Positions 61,543 through 64,000 of a DNA stretch of 64,000 nt are shown in pieces (within the stretch, counting starts at the first letter, position 1; every line of letters starts with the position of its first letter). The notes under the pieces are model-generated. The model did no database searches, was not told where the DNA came from, and saw only the letters and a list, made by a program, of their open reading frames with translations. The DNA comes from Palsa-147 sp963771905 (GTDB lineage: Bacteria > Acidobacteriota > Terriglobia > Acidiferrales > UBA7541), in NCBI GenBank assembly GCA_963771905.1, contig CAVYVI010000005.1, forward strand, positions 218,301 to 282,300. The letters are read 5' to 3'. The translations under genes were made by a program, and so were the position numbers.

Positions 61543-61998
61543 CTACTTAACCTGCAACGACTTGATGTAGTTCACCAGGCTTGAAACCCGAACGTACATG
61601 ATCGCTGGATCCGTATCCATTGACGTAAACAACGGGCCCCATACGGGCATTTCCGCATCGCCGTGTGCTGGAGCCTTCACGCCGTTCCGCAGCACGTTTG
61701 CCACATAGCTGTCCGGGAATTTCCCGTCGTGCCGCTTCGCCAGTGTCGTCAAGTCCGCCGGCGCCTGTTTCAACGCCGACGCTGCCGGCCCGTCTCCCTT
61801 CGCATCCGTGCCATGGCACACCGCACAGTAGTCCTTGAACATGCCGGCGCCCGAAAGCCGCGTCGTCTGCTTGGGCGATTCCTTCTTGACCTGCTTGTCT
61901 TGCGCGAACGCCGTGTCGCCAAAACCCAAAAACAAGCCGATCAAAATCAAAATCGCAATTTGAAATCTGGCGCCCTGAGGTTTCTTGAAATACGGCAT
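61543..61998 (-). CDS. Exported monoheme cytochrome c, paralogue
   Basis: 151 aa. Signal peptide (AILILIGLFLGFGDTAFAQ), heme CAVCH (MFKDYCAVCHGTDAKGDGPA), AEMPVWGPLF, and the ending VNYIKSLQVK, all matching the gene at 60909. The ATG at 61998 (MPYFKKPQG) is preceded by GGGAGG; the longer start at 62016 is less likely. Shares spacing and orientation with the flanking cytochrome genes. Confidence 0.9.
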   Translation of the reverse strand: MPYFKKPQGARFQIAILILIGLFLGFGDTAFAQDKQVKKESPKQTTRLSGAGMFKDYCAVCHGTDAKGDGPAASALKQAPADLTTLAKRHDGKFPDSYVANVLRNGVKAPAHGDAEMPVWGPLFTSMDTDPAIMYVRVSSLVNYIKSLQVK

Positions 61999-62309
61999 GG
62001 CCAACCTCCCTGCCAACTTTTCCTCCCGTGTCGTTCATACCCCCACTCGCCACCGCCGTCAGTGACGGCAATCACACTGGTATGTGTCCGCGCCCCCTGC
62101 CCGTTCACCGTACACATTCGAGGGCCTCCTGCGTCTCGATCCTAGATTTCGAGTTCCCGAGCTGCGTCAACACCGACGCGAGTGCAGTCTGTTTTTATTG
62201 GTGGTGATAAGCCGTCCTGAAACGGAAGGTGACGATTGGTGCCACCGACACTGATGCGAACAGGCGCCGGTCGAATTGTGCGTCCACAAAGGCGTCGGTA
62301 TTTCAGCAC
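61999..62309. other. Intergenic region with no supported gene
   Basis: 311 bases between two cytochrome genes of the same orientation. I see neither an ORF nor a clear terminator or repeat. It should carry the promoter of the 61543-61998 gene. Confidence 0.5.
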
Positions 62310-63248
62310 CTATTTTTGCGGCGGGTAGAGTGCGAGGTACATGTAGGCATCGGCGGCTTCATCCTGGCTGAAGTAAAGAAAGACCGGCATCCTGCCTCTA
62401 TATGGCGTTGGTGGCGTACCCATGATGATAGGCGCGCCGCTTGTAACCTTTCGGACGAAATCTGGAAGGCTAGCCCGCGTCGTAAGGGTGGAGAGCGGTG
62501 GAATTGCCCCTTCCATTATTTGCTGAGGGTCTGGGTTTGGTCCTGTCGCGCCGTGACAGACGTGGCACGTGGATTTAACGATGTGTTCTCCAACACGGAA
62601 GGATGATTCCTTTACCTCAATCTGGTTCTTTTCCGCCCCCGGCACATCGGAAAGTTGTTCGAGGTAGGCGACGAGGGAGCGAATTTCTGCCTCGCTCAAG
62701 CTGGGTGGCGGCATGCTTTCTCCTCCCTTCTGAAGCCGCTGCAGCAAAATAACTTTAGATTCTTCGGCCATGGCAGTTACATCGGACCGGCTCATTTCCC
62801 GACCGGATTTCTTCATTCGGTCCATGGTGGCTACAACGGAAGTCGCCTGCACCGGGTCGGTAATGGAACCTATCTCCGGAGGCGCGCCCTTGCCGAACTC
62901 TCCGTGGCATCCTCGGCAATTCAGGCGATACAGGTCCGAACCACGCAGCGTAATGACTTGAGTGGCGTAGCTGGGCGATAGTTTCAGTTGCCAGGACGCG
63001 GCTTCCTCTCCCGGGCCGGTCGGAGCTGGCCCTAAATCCCAAGTCTTGCCCATGCTGGTTTCGTTGAAGGACCTGTTAAGGTGACGAATCCAGCTCTCGC
63101 CCTCCACGGCCGTTACCGGAATATCTCTGGTCCCGGCCGACTGACCAGGCAATGACGATGCAAGCGCCAACATCGACACGAGCGTTACCAGATGCAGCCA
63201 TCGCCTTTTCTTGGCACTAGAGGCGTTCGATTTGGCCGGTTGCTTAAT
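62310..63248 (-). CDS. Exported diheme cytochrome c
   Basis: Two heme motifs: CRGCH (LNCRGCHGEFGKGAPPE) and CHVCH (KSTCHVCHGATGPNPD). Between them is a helical linker with RSLVAYLEQLSDV; the end reads YFSQDEAADAYMYLALYPPQ. A strong signal region (KKRRWLHLVTLVSMLALASS) requires a start upstream of the first ATG/GTG at about 63173-63179; the only good candidate is an ATT at 63248 with AGAAAGGA eight bases before it. ATT initiation is rare, so 63179 remains possible. Probably a periplasmic electron-transfer partner of the neighbouring cytochromes and cupredoxin. Confidence 0.8.
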   Translation of the reverse strand: MKQPAKSNASSAKKRRWLHLVTLVSMLALASSLPGQSAGTRDIPVTAVEGESWIRHLNRSFNETSMGKTWDLGPAPTGPGEEAASWQLKLSPSYATQVITLRGSDLYRLNCRGCHGEFGKGAPPEIGSITDPVQATSVVATMDRMKKSGREMSRSDVTAMAEESKVILLQRLQKGGESMPPPSLSEAEIRSLVAYLEQLSDVPGAEKNQIEVKESSFRVGEHIVKSTCHVCHGATGPNPDPQQIMEGAIPPLSTLTTRASLPDFVRKVTSGAPIIMGTPPTPYRGRMPVFLYFSQDEAADAYMYLALYPPQK

Positions 63249-63273
63249 GTGTGGCGTCCTTTCTACCGACTCG

Positions 63274-63859
63274 CTACTTCTTCACCACGGCCAAATCGAC
63301 GTTTGTTGGGGCGTCCGTCACTGTGATCGACTGAGTCGTGGGTTTGCCGTCTGCGCTCCAGGTTTTCAACGTATATGTGCCCGGGGGAACGTCTTTGATC
63401 GTGAAATTACCGTCGTAGTCGGTCAAGGCGAAGTATGGCGTGGGAACAATTACAACGTAGCCGATCATATCGAGGTGAAAACTGCAGAGAATCGTTGCCA
63501 CGCCAACATTGTCGAACTGAAAGGACTGTTTTTGGCCCGGCGCCACAGGCGACAAACTATGCGCGAGCCTCTTGTCGCCGCCGATCGAAGACCAATGGAC
63601 GTTGTGAATTACGTGGTCGCTGTTCAGAAAGTCCACTGTGGTTCCCCGTAGAGATAACTATGGTCTGTGGTATGAACTTCAATTCGCGCTGGTCCACCGA
63701 CACATGCTGCGCGGGAGCATCGAATTTCTTGCCCGGAATAGCGTCGATGTAGACGGCAATGTTCTCTGCTAACTTCAATCCCGTCGCTGATACCCTTCCT
63801 TTTACGTCGCCTGCTTGTGCGGCACCTACCACGAATGTCGCGCCGAAAAGAACAGTCAT
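63274..63859 (-). CDS. Exported cupredoxin/carboxypeptidase-regulatory-like protein, one frameshift
   Basis: Begins MTVLFGATFVVGAAQAGDVK (signal peptide) and runs through QRELKFIPQTIVISTG; one extra base near 63640 then shifts the frame, and TVDFLNSDHVIHNVHWSSIG continues to the end at 63274. The copper-type ligands are complete: His in HVIHNVHW, and Cys, His, Met in ILCSFHLDMIGY. The last 40 residues resemble a carboxypeptidase-regulatory domain (DYDGNFTIKDVPPGTYTLKT). It is the most upstream gene of the cytochrome series, 25 bases before the diheme cytochrome, and likely shares its transcript. Confidence 0.78.
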
Positions 63860-64000
63860 AAGAACAACTCGCCTTGACAGTGTTCATCCAAATATCTCCC
63901 ATTTAGAAGTTCTGCGCGGTGGATCGGAATACTTTGCTGAAAATAGAACGTATCAAGGGCATGCTGCCGTGATTCAAGACACGGTCCGTTGTGACACCCA

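Overview
The window looks like one contig of a GC-rich soil or sediment bacterium, most probably an Acidobacteriota. This is inferred from gene content and style, not from a marker gene. The pointers are a TonB receptor with an N-terminal carboxypeptidase-regulatory domain, a WxxGxW-repeat secreted protein, a CadC-like winged-helix regulator, REP-like palindromes with a RAYT transposase, and many small exported proteins and c-type cytochromes. No rRNA, tRNA or CRISPR array was recognised.

Layout. 0-9.3 kb: end of a dihydroorotase gene, thiD, a glutamate dehydrogenase whose last 33 codons are duplicated just downstream beside a palindromic tandem repeat, an ECF sigma/anti-sigma pair, a small exported protein, serS (with a frameshift), a RAYT next to REP-like palindromes, and a class A beta-lactamase. 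9.8-14.6 kb: a compact accessory island. It holds a 1.24-kb IS3-family element, then a tightly overlapping operon of an XRE controller, a BglII/BstYI-family endonuclease and an MT-A70 adenine methyltransferase, followed by a GHKL ATPase carrying a C-terminal PD-(D/E)XK-like segment. The island ends at an 83-bp structured repeat that recurs, inverted, at 58.8 kb.

14.7-23.3 kb: a thiolase gene (frameshifted) with an enoyl-CoA hydratase, then a vitamin B12 uptake locus. The latter has a cobalamin riboswitch with terminator, btuF-btuC-btuD, a second cobalamin riboswitch and a TonB-dependent receptor. 23.4-30.2 kb: an HdeD-like membrane protein, gatB, and a peroxiredoxin gene with an in-frame TGA exactly at the peroxidatic cysteine codon and a SECIS-like hairpin behind it, so probably a selenoprotein. 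Then come a 2H phosphoesterase, panB-dinB-panC and a ClpN/NTF2-like fusion.

30.6-56.8 kb: mostly chromosomal genes. They include a substrate-binding protein, a Tat-exported amidase, a 1129-residue GH18-like/NodB/GT2 protein beside a GT39-like transferase, a CDF transporter, an exported TldD/TldE-like pair, an NfeD/stomatin pair, and small stress or metabolic enzymes. 56.9-64 kb: an exported propeller-like protein with a glycine-rich insert, Hsp20, and a cluster of exported c-type cytochromes with a cupredoxin, suggesting a periplasmic electron-transfer module that continues beyond the window.

Three otherwise intact genes (serS, thiolase, cupredoxin) each carry an apparent single-base insertion. 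Consensus errors in the assembly should be excluded before treating them as pseudogenes. The most interesting items are the predicted selenoprotein peroxiredoxin, the restriction island with its GHKL-nuclease fusion, the 83-bp repeat pair, and the gdhA tail duplication whose differences are all synonymous.
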